Assembly (NCBI GenBank): GCA_964352775.1
Contig: CAYGTK010000003.1
Span: 1 to 64,000 of the forward strand
Source: CAYGTK01 sp964352775
Lineage (GTDB): Bacteria; Bacteroidota; Bacteroidia; Chitinophagales; CAIOSU01
Direction: 5' to 3'
Length of the DNA: 64,000 bases
The notes beneath the pieces were generated by a model. The model was not told the origin of the DNA. It ran no database searches and saw only the letters and a program-made list of their open reading frames with translations. The position numbers were made by a program, and so were the translations under genes. Of the stretch, positions 26,578-35,961 are shown one piece after another. Numbering within the stretch: position 1 is the first letter of the stretch; the number at the start of each line of letters is the position of its first letter.

Positions 26578-27931
26578 CTCTATCCTCCAACGTTACTTTT
26601 ACCCGCTCTATTCTATTCTTTCCTAATTCTTCTACCGTGAAAAGAAAATCATTATAACGTACTCGTTCCTTTACATTGGGGATCTTACCGCTAAGCTCTA
26701 AGATCAATCCCCCTAAAGAGTCGGCATCACCACGGACATCTTCGAACTCATCTTCTCTAATATCTATCACTTTGCAAACGTCATTCAATAATGTCTTTCC
26801 TGCAAATACATAGTTTTTATCGTCTATCTTTAAATGCTCTACATCCACTTGGTCATACTCATCCCGTATTTCACCTATCACCTCTTCCAAAATATCTTCC
26901 AGTGTTATCAATCCTGAAGTCCCGCCATATTCATCTACTACTATTACCAGGTGTCGTCGGTTTTCTTGTATTTCTTTTAAAAGATCATCGATCTTTTTTG
27001 TTTCTGGAACGAATTCCACAGGTTTAATAAGGTCTTTCCAAACGTAATCTTCGGCTTCATTCAAATGCTCTAAAAGGTCTTTTGCATAAAGTAGTCCTTT
27101 TATGCTGTCAGGTGTTTCTTCATACACAGGAATTCGAGAGAATCCTGACTCATTTACTACATCTAGCAGCTCTTTAAAAGAAATAGAAGCATCTACTGCC
27201 ACAATATCTAATCGTGAACGCATGATCTGTTTTACAGTAATACTGCTGAATTTCACGATACCTTTTAGCATATCAACCTCTTGTTTGGTCGATCTTGGGC
27301 CAGTGGTGAGGTCAATTGCCAGTTCTAACTCTTCTTGACTTAGTAAACCATCATTTCCCCCTTTGCGCTGAATGCGCTTCTCAATGAATAAACCAGACTT
27401 CACTAGCCATTGGGCAGGAATCCCGAAAAGTAATTTGCTTTGCAATATAGATAGCGGGCGAGACATCAATTGTGCTACTTTTAAATTATACTTAGAGGCA
27501 TACACTTTAGGTAATACTTCCCCAAAAAGCACTAAGAGTAGCGTAGCGCCTACACCAGTTACTAAAAAGTTGACCAACTCACTTACTCCAGGTGCTAGTA
27601 ATTGCTCGGTGATGTAGTACGACATGATCACGATACCCACATTCACCAAGTTATTGGCAATGAGAATAATAGCTAGAAGAAAACGTGGTCGGTTAAGTAG
27701 TTTTAATATCCTGCTTCCAGAATTATCTTCTTCGCCACGTAGTTCGTCTATTTCACGAGCAGAGAGGGAGAAAAAGGCTACCTCAGAGCCTGAAAGCAAG
27801 GCTGATGAAACGATAAGCATTAGCAATACAAGCACAGGCCAAACAATGTAAGGCTCTGGCATAATGAATATGGCTGAGAATAAAAATTCCGCAAGCTCTG
27901 GCGGAGGCTCACTATCAGGGTTAGTCTCCAA
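26567..27931 (-). CDS. gldE: GldE, CNNM/CorC-type membrane protein linked to gliding
   Basis: A 454-residue protein with an N-terminal CNNM (DUF21) membrane domain (about 28-215; LLSGSEVAFFSLSA), a pair of CBS domains (about 230-350; ARG-SER-like GLLYAKDLL, VVDEYGGTSGLITLEDILEE) and a C-terminal CorC_HlyC domain (about 370-445). This architecture belongs to the hemolysin/CorC family. Position between ssb and gldD identifies it as GldE, which partially compensates gldD mutants in F. johnsoniae. It may transport or sense divalent cations, but its activity is not proven. Confidence 0.92.
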   Translation of the reverse strand: METNPDSEPPPELAEFLFSAIFIMPEPYIVWPVLVLLMLIVSSALLSGSEVAFFSLSAREIDELRGEEDNSGSRILKLLNRPRFLLAIILIANNLVNVGIVIMSYYITEQLLAPGVSELVNFLVTGVGATLLLVLFGEVLPKVYASKYNLKVAQLMSRPLSILQSKLLFGIPAQWLVKSGLFIEKRIQRKGGNDGLLSQEELELAIDLTTGPRSTKQEVDMLKGIVKFSSITVKQIMRSRLDIVAVDASISFKELLDVVNESGFSRIPVYEETPDSIKGLLYAKDLLEHLNEAEDYVWKDLIKPVEFVPETKKIDDLLKEIQENRRHLVIVVDEYGGTSGLITLEDILEEVIGEIRDEYDQVDVEHLKIDDKNYVFAGKTLLNDVCKVIDIREDEFEDVRGDADSLGGLILELSGKIPNVKERVRYNDFLFTVEELGKNRIERVKVTLEDRDEK

Positions 27932-27963
27932 TGATAGACGATTTCGTTAAACCATTAGCCCGA

Positions 27964-28461
27964 CTAAAAAGGTAGATCATCCTCATATTCTTTCGGGCTT
28001 TCCGTTTGTGTAGTAGATTCAGCCGCTTTCGCAGGCTGTTGCTGTTGTGGAGTTACTGCTTGTTGTTGCGGGGCAGCTTGTTGCTGTCCGCCTCCATAGT
28101 TGCTATTGTTTCCACCACCATCGTTATCTCCTTTGCGGTCTAGCATTTGGAAGTTATCTCCTACTATTTCAGTAGTGTACTTCTTATTACCATCTTGATC
28201 GTCCCAAGAGCGAGTGCGTAGTTTTCCTTCTAGGTATATTTTGCTACCTTTTTTTAAATACTTTTCTGCTATTTCAGCACGCTGACGCCATAGCACCACA
28301 TTGTGCCACTCAGTATCCTCTTTTAGGTTACCATCTTTGGTTTTGTAGCGCTCGCTAGTAGCTATCGAAAAACGGGCTAAGGCTATCCCCCCTTCTAAGT
28401 ACTGTACCTCTGGGTCTTTACCCAAATTACCTACCAAAATCACCTTGTTTACTCCAGCCAT
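27964..28461 (-). CDS. ssb: single-stranded DNA-binding protein
   Basis: A 165-residue Ssb. An OB fold occupies residues about 1-110 ([40 protein letters not shown]), followed by a low-complexity Gly/Gln-rich tail and the acidic tip DDLPF that binds partner proteins. It lies between mutY and gldE. The genes are co-directional with gaps of 18 and 32 bases, consistent with one operon. Confidence 0.97.
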   Translation of the reverse strand: MAGVNKVILVGNLGKDPEVQYLEGGIALARFSIATSERYKTKDGNLKEDTEWHNVVLWRQRAEIAEKYLKKGSKIYLEGKLRTRSWDDQDGNKKYTTEIVGDNFQMLDRKGDNDGGGNNSNYGGGQQQAAPQQQAVTPQQQQPAKAAESTTQTESPKEYEDDLPF

Positions 28462-28479
28462 CTACAACAGATCGTTTTA

Positions 28480-29547
28480 TTATTCGATATCTAAATATAA
28501 GGAATTGTCTTCTAAAAAGCGATCGACAATTCTTGGAAAGGCAAATTTATCGATTTTATCGCTACCAACCCTTATAAGTCCCTCTGTGTTTGCGTTCTTA
28601 GGCACATTAAGTACTCTATAAAATCGCCCATATATCTTCTGATGGCTCAGCATCTGTTGCTTGTCGCCAGCTAACTCTATCTTCAGTTCGGCATCGCCAA
28701 AAAGCGTCTTCCATCCCTCTGTCTTTTTTAGTTGAGTAGCTGTTAAGGGTTCGGCCGTCTCTATTAAGGGGTATTCGTAAAGGTTCTTCCATATATCCTT
28801 CTCTGTCCTTTTGTTAAGCCATATGCTGCCCTCTTGTTCCATTATCAGGTAGTGGAAATACCTTGGTCGCACCTTTGTTTTTTTAGCTTTTATGGGTAGT
28901 AGGCTTACTTCTTCCTTTTTATAAGCTTGGCAGGCTGAATTCATTGGACAAGCTCCACAATCGGGGTTCTTGGGTGCGCATTGTAATGATCCAAAATCCA
29001 TTATGGCGTGATTATAGGCCCCTGGATTCACTTTATCTAGCAATTCATCCGCCAGTTTGGCGAACTCCTTTTTCCCTTCTGTGCTGTCAATTGGCGTTCG
29101 AATGCCAAAAACTCTCGATAAAACTCTGTAGACATTACCATCTACTACGGCATGTGGTAAACCATATGCAAAGGATGCTATAGCCGAAGCGGTATAGTCG
29201 CCTACACCTTTCAGTTTTCGTATCTCATCATAAGTAGAGGGGAATACCCCGTTCAATTCTTCCGCAATAAGTTTTGCAGCCCCATGTAGATTTCTTGCCC
29301 TTGAATAATATCCCAAGCCTTGCCAAAGTTTCAATACTTCATCTTCATCTGCCCCTGCCAGATCGCTAACTGTAGGATATGTCGATACAAATTTCTGATA
29401 ATACGGTAAGCCTTGCTCGCTCCTTGTTTGCTGTAATATCACTTCAGCTAACCAGATCTTGTAAGCTTCTTTTTCCTTTTTCCAAGGGTAGTTTCGGTCA
29501 ATATCTTGGTGCCACCTAAGTAAAGTTTTTGTAAACAATTGTTTCAT
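28480..29547 (-). CDS. mutY: A/G-specific adenine glycosylase MutY
   Basis: A 355-residue glycosylase with catalytic Glu in EVILQQTR, the helix-hairpin-helix LKGVGDYTASAIASF and catalytic Asp in VVDGNVYRVLSR. A [4Fe-4S] ligand set C-x6-C-x2-C-x5-C lies near residues 189-205. The C-terminal NUDIX-like domain recognises 8-oxoguanine. It removes adenine mispaired with 8-oxoG. It is the first gene of the mutY-ssb-gldE-gldD-recG run. Confidence 0.96.
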   Translation of the reverse strand: MKQLFTKTLLRWHQDIDRNYPWKKEKEAYKIWLAEVILQQTRSEQGLPYYQKFVSTYPTVSDLAGADEDEVLKLWQGLGYYSRARNLHGAAKLIAEELNGVFPSTYDEIRKLKGVGDYTASAIASFAYGLPHAVVDGNVYRVLSRVFGIRTPIDSTEGKKEFAKLADELLDKVNPGAYNHAIMDFGSLQCAPKNPDCGACPMNSACQAYKKEEVSLLPIKAKKTKVRPRYFHYLIMEQEGSIWLNKRTEKDIWKNLYEYPLIETAEPLTATQLKKTEGWKTLFGDAELKIELAGDKQQMLSHQKIYGRFYRVLNVPKNANTEGLIRVGSDKIDKFAFPRIVDRFLEDNSLYLDIE

Positions 29548-29581
29548 AGTGGTTTGCGCAATAAAATTTATATAACATTGT

Positions 29582-29613
29582 TTTGTTTAGGCGGTCATTT
29601 TTACAGAACTTTG
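29582..29613 (+). promoter_or_regulatory. putative promoter of the HU/IHF gene
   Basis: A TTTG box at 29582-29585 and GAACTTTG at 29606-29613 are spaced 20 bases apart, close to the Bacteroidota TTTG-N~20-TAnnTTTG consensus, with one deviation in the -7 box. It lies 49 bases before the ATG at 29663, in the spacer that separates the gene from divergent mutY. Confidence 0.5.
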
Positions 29614-29662
29614 ATCGCCGAAAGAAACCTTGATCTTTTTTTTAATCTAAAGACAACCCATA

Positions 29663-29971
29663 ATGAGAAAGGCCGACTTAATAAATGAGATCTCTGAGAA
29701 AACTGGTATTGCTAAGGTAGATGTTCTGGTTGCTTTAGAGGCTTTTTTTAAAGAGGTAAAAGAAAGCCTAAGTGACGGAGAGAACGTTTACATTAGAGGC
29801 TTTGGTAGTTTCATAACGAAGAAGCGCGCGAAAAAGATCGGGCGTAACATCAAAAAGAACGTTGCCATTGAAATACCTGAGCACTATGTGCCGGCATTTA
29901 AGCCAGCAAAAGTATTCACCGAAAAGGTGAAAAAGAACTCTGCTAACCTCAAAAAGAAGCTTAAAGAGTGA
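29663..29971 (+). CDS. HU/IHF-family DNA-binding protein
   Basis: A 102-residue histone-like protein: MRKADLINEISEKTGIAK at the start, VYIRGFGSFITKKRAKKIGRN around the DNA-binding arm and IPEHYVPAFKPAKVFTEKV near the end. The arm proline motif reads IPEHY rather than the IP of HU, closer to the IHF-like group of Bacteroidota. It bends DNA in nucleoid organisation and recombination. It overlaps the TPR gene by 4 bases (GTGA). Confidence 0.95.
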   Translation: MRKADLINEISEKTGIAKVDVLVALEAFFKEVKESLSDGENVYIRGFGSFITKKRAKKIGRNIKKNVAIEIPEHYVPAFKPAKVFTEKVKKNSANLKKKLKE

Positions 29972-30804
29972 CCAAAGGTCAAATAACTTTACTTTCCACC
30001 GGGATATTTCTTATCTTTGCGCTCTATTTTTTCGGAGACACCACGCCTCCTGAAAAGATACGCACCGGTGGAGCTGAGGAAGAAGAGACAGAATTCGATA
30101 TTATTACTTATCGAACAGAAGCGACTGAAAAGTTATCCCCAAATGTGCAGAAAGTAATAGCTGAATTCGATTCAGTGAAAGCTTTAAACAATAATGAAGT
30201 TGCCTTGAAAAGCAGTTTTGTTAAGGTGGTGAATGTTCTTTCAGAAAATAGTCAGTACCCTCTGGCTGCAATGTACACGGCAGAATTAGCCACTACCTAT
30301 CCTAGCGATAGTTCGTGGGATCTTGCTGGGGATAATTACACCAGGGCATACATTTCATCTGGCAACAACATGCCGCTCCGCAGCTTTTTAGTTGAAGGGT
30401 CGATAGTTGCCTATGAAAAAGCACTTGAGCTAAAGCCGGAAAGTATACCGGTAGAAGTGAAATTAGCATCAACCTACATGGATAATGAGGTGGATATAAT
30501 GAAAGGTGTAACGTTGCTAAAAGGGGTAACTGAACGCGAACCGAATAATACGACAGCTAACTTAATATTAGGGAGATACGGAATAGTTTCCGGTCAGTAT
30601 AAAAAAGCTGTTCAACGATTAGAGACCGTTATTAAAACGGACTCAACAAACGCCGAAGCCTATTATTTTATGGCTGAAGCATATAATGGGTTGGGAGACA
30701 AGAAAAAAGCGATAGAGCTTTTTGAAAAGTGTAAGACACTGTTGAACAACCCGCAATTCTCTTCGGATATAGATAAATATATCGAGAGTATTAAAAACTC
30801 ATAA
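29968..30804 (+). CDS. membrane-anchored TPR-repeat protein
   Basis: A 278-residue protein starting at GTG (29968) overlapping the HU stop. It has one N-terminal membrane helix (about 5-20), an acidic linker and helical repeats, of which the clearest TPR pair is near residues 175-265 (AEAYYFMAEAYNGLGDKKKAIELFEKC). Such proteins act as scaffolds; no partner is identifiable. Tight coupling to an HU gene is seen in other Bacteroidota, which suggests a conserved but undefined link. Confidence 0.85.
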   Translation: MTKGQITLLSTGIFLIFALYFFGDTTPPEKIRTGGAEEEETEFDIITYRTEATEKLSPNVQKVIAEFDSVKALNNNEVALKSSFVKVVNVLSENSQYPLAAMYTAELATTYPSDSSWDLAGDNYTRAYISSGNNMPLRSFLVEGSIVAYEKALELKPESIPVEVKLASTYMDNEVDIMKGVTLLKGVTEREPNNTTANLILGRYGIVSGQYKKAVQRLETVIKTDSTNAEAYYFMAEAYNGLGDKKKAIELFEKCKTLLNNPQFSSDIDKYIESIKNS

Positions 30805-30815
30805 AAGCATAGGAT

Positions 30816-30908
30816 ATGCCTTGCGGAAAGAAAAGAAAAAGACATAAGATAGCCACGCACAAGCGTAAGAAGCGTCTTAGAAAGAACCGTCACAAGAAGA
30901 AGAAATAG
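30816..30908 (+). CDS. small highly basic protein, AURKAIP1/COX24-type
   Basis: A 30-residue reading frame starting MPCGKKRKRHKIATHKR and ending NRHKKKK, then TAG. About two thirds of its residues are Lys, Arg or His. This matches a family annotated as AURKAIP1/COX24-domain proteins in Bacteroidota and resembles mitochondrial mS38 and the mycobacterial small-subunit protein bS22. A ribosome-associated role is therefore likely, but is inferred from the sequence and not shown here. It lies 11 bases after the TPR gene and is easily missed because of its length. Confidence 0.82.
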   Translation: MPCGKKRKRHKIATHKRKKRLRKNRHKKKK

Positions 30909-30923
30909 ACTACTAGTCTAACA

Positions 30924-30940
30924 GTTGCCCTATTGGCAAC
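30924..30940 (+). terminator. short hairpin after the small basic protein gene
   Basis: GTTGCC (30924-30929) and GGCAAC (30935-30940) form a perfect 6-bp stem with a CTATT loop, followed by CTCTTCTTAG rather than a uniform T tract. It may attenuate transcription before the RNase G gene. Confidence 0.35.
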
Positions 30941-30996
30941 CTCTTCTTAGTGTTTACTGTATCTCCCTGATATTGTTAGGCTGAAATAATACAGCC

Positions 30997-32556
30997 ATGA
31001 GCGAAATTAATAGGGAACTCATTGTGAGTGCCACTCCCGGTGGGGTCGATATGGCCTTATTGGAGGACAAGGAACTAGTAGAACTCCATCGTGAGAAGCT
31101 AGACCAGAAATTCAAAGTAGGTGATATTTACTTAGGACGCGTGAACCGTACGGTTCAAGGTCTTAATGCTGCTTTTGTTGATGTAGGTTACGAAAAGGAT
31201 GCCTTTTTGCACTACACTGACCTAAGCCCCAATATCAAAAGCGTACTGAAACTCACTCGCCAAGCCCTTGAGGGGAAGGTGAGCGACCCAATGCTTACTG
31301 ATTTCCAACGAGAGAAGGAGATAGTGAAGTCGGGCAAGATAACAGAAGTACTTAGCCGCCGTCAGAACATATTGGTGCAGGTTCTAAAAGAACCTATTAG
31401 TACTAAAGGGCCACGATTAACCTGCGAGATAACCCTTCCTGGACGATATTTAGTAATGATGCCCTTTTCAGAAGGTGTAGGCGTTTCCAAGCGTATCAAG
31501 TCTAACGAAGAGCGCAAGCGCTTACAGCGTCTGATAGAGAGTATCAAACCTAAAGAATTCAGTGTAGTAGTGCGCACTGTGGCCGAGGGTAGAAGTGTGG
31601 CCGATCTACATGAAGACATGAGTGGCTTGGTTGAGCGCTGGAAACAAGTGCTAGACAACCTGAAAGGCGCTGAACCACCAAAGAAAATTCACGGAGAGCT
31701 TAAGAAGACATCTAGTCTATTAAGAGATTTACTTAACGACAGCTTTAACAGCGTAGTAGTTGATCAACCAGAACTAGCTGCAGAAATTACTGGCTATGTT
31801 CAGCAGATAGCTCCTGACCGGAAGAATCTGGTTAAGCAACAGCAACCCAAAACGACGTTATTCGATAAATTTGGTATCACTCGCCAAATAAAATCCCTTT
31901 TCGGGAAAACAGTAACCTTCTCTGGAGGATCGTACTTAGTAATAGAGCACACAGAAGCCCTTCACGTAATTGATGTGAACAGTGGACATAAAGCTGGAAA
32001 CAAAGACGACCAAGAAACTACAGCACTAGGTGTAAACATGGCAGCTGCAAAGGAAGTGGCTAGGCAACTTCGCTTGCGCGACATTGGTGGAATTATCGTT
32101 ATCGACTTTATTGACTTGAAGAAGTCAGAGAATAGAAAGCAGGTATACGAGTACATGAAAGATCTTATGAAACACGATCGTGCTCGCCATACGGTGCTTC
32201 AGTTGAGTAAGTTCGGATTGATGCAGATAACGCGAGAGCGGACACGCCCGCAAATAGACATTACTACATCTGAGCAATGCCCTACTTGTGCTGGTACAGG
32301 CCGTATTGAGGCTTCTATTCTAGTAGTGGAGGAAATAGAGGCAAGAGTAGAGGAACTATTGCAAGAGGGCGACAAGGTGAATCTATATGCTCACCCATAC
32401 ATACATGCATACTTAACCAAGGGGTTCTTGTTCAAGAAACGTCAATTCCAATGGTTTAAGAAGTATAAGAAGTGGATCGGTATTTTTCCTAACGATGATT
32501 ACACACTTACGGAGTATCATTTCTTTGATCAACAAGGAGAAGAGATATTAGGCTAA
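30997..32556 (+). CDS. rng: ribonuclease G/E family endoribonuclease
   Basis: A 519-residue RNase G-like enzyme. It has an N-terminal S1/RNA-binding part (about 35-130; GDIYLGRVNRTVQGLNAAFVD), the catalytic core with DVNSGHKAG and IVIDFIDLK (metal-binding aspartates), and the zinc-link motif CPTCAGTGR. It lacks the long C-terminal degradosome scaffold of RNase E, fitting RNase G. It matures 16S rRNA and mRNAs. It overlaps the convergent nadE gene by 9 bases. Confidence 0.95.
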   Translation: MSEINRELIVSATPGGVDMALLEDKELVELHREKLDQKFKVGDIYLGRVNRTVQGLNAAFVDVGYEKDAFLHYTDLSPNIKSVLKLTRQALEGKVSDPMLTDFQREKEIVKSGKITEVLSRRQNILVQVLKEPISTKGPRLTCEITLPGRYLVMMPFSEGVGVSKRIKSNEERKRLQRLIESIKPKEFSVVVRTVAEGRSVADLHEDMSGLVERWKQVLDNLKGAEPPKKIHGELKKTSSLLRDLLNDSFNSVVVDQPELAAEITGYVQQIAPDRKNLVKQQQPKTTLFDKFGITRQIKSLFGKTVTFSGGSYLVIEHTEALHVIDVNSGHKAGNKDDQETTALGVNMAAAKEVARQLRLRDIGGIIVIDFIDLKKSENRKQVYEYMKDLMKHDRARHTVLQLSKFGLMQITRERTRPQIDITTSEQCPTCAGTGRIEASILVVEEIEARVEELLQEGDKVNLYAHPYIHAYLTKGFLFKKRQFQWFKKYKKWIGIFPNDDYTLTEYHFFDQQGEEILG

Positions 32557-34185
32557 ATACTTAGCAACTATAGGCATTCTTCGGCCCATACCAAAGGCTT
32601 TTGGAGATACCCTTAGCATTGGGGCGGTTTGGTAGCGTTTCCACTCACTCATGTTCACCATACGTAGTACACGGTCTACTAAGGCTTTGTCAAATCCCAT
32701 TTCAATAATGTCAGCGGGGCTTTTACGCTCTTCTATGTATTGGAATAGTACCTCATCCAAAATATCATAATCAGGCAATGAATCACTATCCTTTTGGTCT
32801 GGTCGAAGCTCAGCAGAAGGTGGCTTAGTAATGATGTTCTCAGGAATTACCTCTCCATTACGATTTATATAGCGAGCCAGCTCGAAAACTTCGGTTTTGT
32901 AAACATCGCCTATTACCGAAATACCACCACATAAGTCGCCATAAAGCGTTCCATAGCCAACAGCAGCCTCACTTTTATTGGTAGTGTTCAACAATATATA
33001 ACCTAACTTATTGGATAGGGCCATAAGTATTACGCCTCTTGAACGGGCTTGTAAGTTCTCTTCTGCTACACCAAAGGGTAAACCCTCAAAGTGCGGTTCC
33101 ATCATGCCTAAAAAGGTACTATACGCCTCTTGAATGGGAATTATCTTCGACATACAGCCTAGGTTCTCTACCATTCTTTCTGAATCAGAAACAGAATGAT
33201 CACTGGAATACTCGGAAGGCATCATCACCGCTAAAACATTTTCTTTACCCAAAGCTTCCACCGCCAAGGCTAGGGTTACTGCAGAATCAATTCCACCTGA
33301 CATCCCAAGGGTAGCTTTCTTAAAACCCAACTTGCCGAAATAATCACGAATACCCATAACCAGGGCATCATTTATTAAGGCTATTTTGTTTTTAGCGTTC
33401 TCTTTAGCTTCCTTTTTAGCAACTACCTCATCAAGATCGTAATAGCGGTAACTCTCCTCAAAATAGGGTAGCTCATCTACCACTACTTCATCTTGGTTGA
33501 TCACTATAGAACCACCATCAAAAAGCAATTCTGTTTGCGCACCTATGTGGTTCACATAAAATATCGGCAGCTTGTATCGCTCTGCATTGGCCTTTACCAC
33601 TTCCAAGCGGGTCGCTGCCTTATTATGAGTAAATGGTGAGGCAGATAGGTTCACCATAAAGTCAGGCTGTTGGCCTATCATTTCATCCATTGGGCAAATG
33701 GTATACATTGGGTTGTCATTCCCTACGTTCCAAATGTCTTCACAAACCGTAATTGCTATGCGTTTGCCTTTATACTCTACTACTTGAAACTCACTAGCTG
33801 GCTCAAAATAGCGGTATTCATCAAACACATCGTAGGTAGGTAGCAATGCTTTATGTGCAATGTGCTCTACTTTTCCATCTACAATAAAATAGGCTGAATT
33901 GAATAGGTCTTTACCTTCTATTCGCGGATTACGCGATGGCGAACCCACTACAATGGCAATGCCATCAGTTTCTTTAGCTAGGCGATCGATAACTCCTTCA
34001 CATTGCTCAATAAAATCTTCAAACTCTAAAAAATCGCGAGGTGGATAACCACAAACAGAAAGCTCTGAAAACACAAGTAGGTCTACCGCATCTTGTTTGG
34101 CTAGGTCAATGGCCTGCTTCATTTTCTGAAAGTTGTGTTCGAAATTACCGATGTGGTAATTGCTTTGGCTAATGGCTATTCTCAT
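32548..34185 (-). CDS. nadE: glutamine-hydrolysing NAD+ synthetase
   Basis: A 545-residue enzyme. An N-terminal nitrilase-type glutaminase domain (about 1-260) has catalytic Cys in VCEDIW and an Glu/Lys framework (FSELSVCGYPP, HKALLPTYDVFDEYRYF). The C-terminal adenylation domain (about 280-545) has the ATP-pyrophosphatase loop GMSGGIDSA. It makes NAD+ from deamido-NAD using glutamine. Its start abuts the stop of the upstream barrel gene (34186), so the two are co-transcribed. Confidence 0.96.
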   Translation of the reverse strand: MRIAISQSNYHIGNFEHNFQKMKQAIDLAKQDAVDLLVFSELSVCGYPPRDFLEFEDFIEQCEGVIDRLAKETDGIAIVVGSPSRNPRIEGKDLFNSAYFIVDGKVEHIAHKALLPTYDVFDEYRYFEPASEFQVVEYKGKRIAITVCEDIWNVGNDNPMYTICPMDEMIGQQPDFMVNLSASPFTHNKAATRLEVVKANAERYKLPIFYVNHIGAQTELLFDGGSIVINQDEVVVDELPYFEESYRYYDLDEVVAKKEAKENAKNKIALINDALVMGIRDYFGKLGFKKATLGMSGGIDSAVTLALAVEALGKENVLAVMMPSEYSSDHSVSDSERMVENLGCMSKIIPIQEAYSTFLGMMEPHFEGLPFGVAEENLQARSRGVILMALSNKLGYILLNTTNKSEAAVGYGTLYGDLCGGISVIGDVYKTEVFELARYINRNGEVIPENIITKPPSAELRPDQKDSDSLPDYDILDEVLFQYIEERKSPADIIEMGFDKALVDRVLRMVNMSEWKRYQTAPMLRVSPKAFGMGRRMPIVAKYLA

Positions 34186-34893
34186 CTAGAATTTTATCCC
34201 TGCGCGTAATCCGATATTGCTCAATGTTATCTTGTCGTCGTCATTATCCTCAATAACATTTGTAAAGCCGTTGTTAAAGAAAATACCCACTAATAAAGAA
34301 GTACGACCATGTAGGCTATATTCAAGGCCACCACCAATATGCAAGCTGATATTGAAAACCTTTGAACTTACGCCGGGCACATCTTCTTTTATGATGTTTT
34401 CATTTTCGAAAAGGTTCTCCGTTCCAGGTATACTCACATCAGCTCTTGCTGAAATGCGAATAGAGGTCAATAAACCGAACAAACCATAATAAGTGAACCT
34501 ACCGATCTCATTGGTACGGAATTTCATTGCGGCTGGAAAATTCAAGTATTGCAGCTTAAAGCGGAAATCTGCGCTTGTTGGATACAAGGGCTGCCCCAAT
34601 ATATTATTCATGTATTGCTGTCCACCACCGTTCAACATAACGGTAAGCCCTGTGTGTAAGGCATAATTCTGGCTGAAATTTACATCTACCAGCACACCGT
34701 ATTCAAAAGCAATGCGGATACTGCTGCGCTCAATATCGCTATTTTGCGCCCGCATCCACGAAATTCCCGGGCTAGCAACAAGTGCCGCAGAGATCTTGTG
34801 GTCTTGTGCGGAAGCACTAAAGGTTAGCATCAGCAATAATGCCGATATAAATGTGGTTTTCTGCAATAAGTAATATTGGTAACTTCGTTTCAT
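34186..34893 (-). CDS. PorT-family outer-membrane beta-barrel protein
   Basis: A 235-residue protein with a cleavable signal peptide (ending TFSASAQD) and a pattern of alternating beta strands ending in an aromatic residue (GLRAGIKF), typical of the OMP beta-brl_2 / PorT-like barrels. PorT itself is needed for T9SS in Porphyromonas, but this paralogue group is broad, so no T9SS role is claimed. It forms an operon with nadE and is divergent from gldB, with only 16 bases between their start codons. Confidence 0.8.
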   Translation of the reverse strand: MKRSYQYYLLQKTTFISALLLMLTFSASAQDHKISAALVASPGISWMRAQNSDIERSSIRIAFEYGVLVDVNFSQNYALHTGLTVMLNGGGQQYMNNILGQPLYPTSADFRFKLQYLNFPAAMKFRTNEIGRFTYYGLFGLLTSIRISARADVSIPGTENLFENENIIKEDVPGVSSKVFNISLHIGGGLEYSLHGRTSLLVGIFFNNGFTNVIEDNDDDKITLSNIGLRAGIKF

Positions 34894-34909
34894 CAGCTAA
34901 AGCTTTCGC

Positions 34910-35959
34910 ATGCGGAATTACTCCCCACCCTTTGTTAACATCGCTCTGTCTCTTCTGTTCTTTGCTCTCCTTTCTCTTATCAGTTGCGACTGGAGCAAAA
35001 GTACCAAAAAACCCGATGTGTCGTCGATAGACGTAGAATTGAATTGGGTAGATCTATATCAAGATATTGCTCAAATAGATACGGCTACCATAAGCGCGCA
35101 AAGTGCTGCTATTGCAGCAAAGCATCCAGCTTTTTTTCCTTTTTATGTAGATCAAGTGATGCAATTCGGCCCTTATGCGGCAAATGATACCGCACCATAC
35201 CTAAGAAACTTCAAGGCTTATTTAGCCAACCCCTATGTTAAAGAGGTGTATGATACTATTGCCTTGGTGTACAAAGATATGAGTAGAGAAAAGCAACAAT
35301 TGACCAAAGCCTTTCAATACTTCAAATACTATTTCCCAAATAAGGCATTACCTAGTATAGTTACTACAGCGTCCAATTTTAGTTATGCCAGCTATAGTTA
35401 TGATACTATTAGCCTTGCTATTAGCTTGGATATGTATTTAGGCAGCGAATACAAATTTTATACCGCGCTATACCCCAACTACCTGACCCAAAAATTTCAC
35501 AGAGCCTATATAGTGCCCGATGCCGTTCAAGTGCTTGGGAATATGTACTTTACCTATCTACCTAAAGAGAATACTTTGCTTGCAAACATGATAGAAGAAG
35601 GTAAGCGACTCTATTTTCAAGATCTATTATTACCTGATGCTAAAGACCATAATAAGATAGGTTACCAGGTGGGACAAATAAATTGGTGCAAGGAAAATGA
35701 AGCTGAAGTATGGAATTTCTTTGTGGACAACGACTTACTGTACAGCACCAACAAGAGTGATATGCGTAACGTACTAGAGCCTGGCCCCACTACAACTGGC
35801 ATGCCCATGCAAGCCCCTGGAAGAGTGGGTGCATGGGTGGGCTGGCAGATAGTTCGCGGATTTATGCAGAACAACCCCAAGATAACTTACGAGCAACTAT
35901 TGAACCAATATGATGCGCAAAGCATTCTATCAAAGTCTAAATACAAACCAAAACCCTAG
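34910..35959 (+). CDS. gldB: gliding-motility lipoprotein GldB
   Basis: A 349-residue lipoprotein with a lipobox ending at Cys26 (LLSLISC). The mature region matches GldB: VELNWVDLYQDIA, HPAFFPFYVDQVMQFG, SYDTISLAISLDMYLG and a C-terminal APGRVGAWVGWQIVRGFM. It is essential for gliding and T9SS function in F. johnsoniae, where gldC follows it. Here the next gene, 2 bases on, is a prohibitin-family gene instead. It resembles a zinc-dependent peptidase fold, but no function is proven. Confidence 0.93.
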   Translation: MRNYSPPFVNIALSLLFFALLSLISCDWSKSTKKPDVSSIDVELNWVDLYQDIAQIDTATISAQSAAIAAKHPAFFPFYVDQVMQFGPYAANDTAPYLRNFKAYLANPYVKEVYDTIALVYKDMSREKQQLTKAFQYFKYYFPNKALPSIVTTASNFSYASYSYDTISLAISLDMYLGSEYKFYTALYPNYLTQKFHRAYIVPDAVQVLGNMYFTYLPKENTLLANMIEEGKRLYFQDLLLPDAKDHNKIGYQVGQINWCKENEAEVWNFFVDNDLLYSTNKSDMRNVLEPGPTTTGMPMQAPGRVGAWVGWQIVRGFMQNNPKITYEQLLNQYDAQSILSKSKYKPKP

Positions 35960-35961
35960 TC

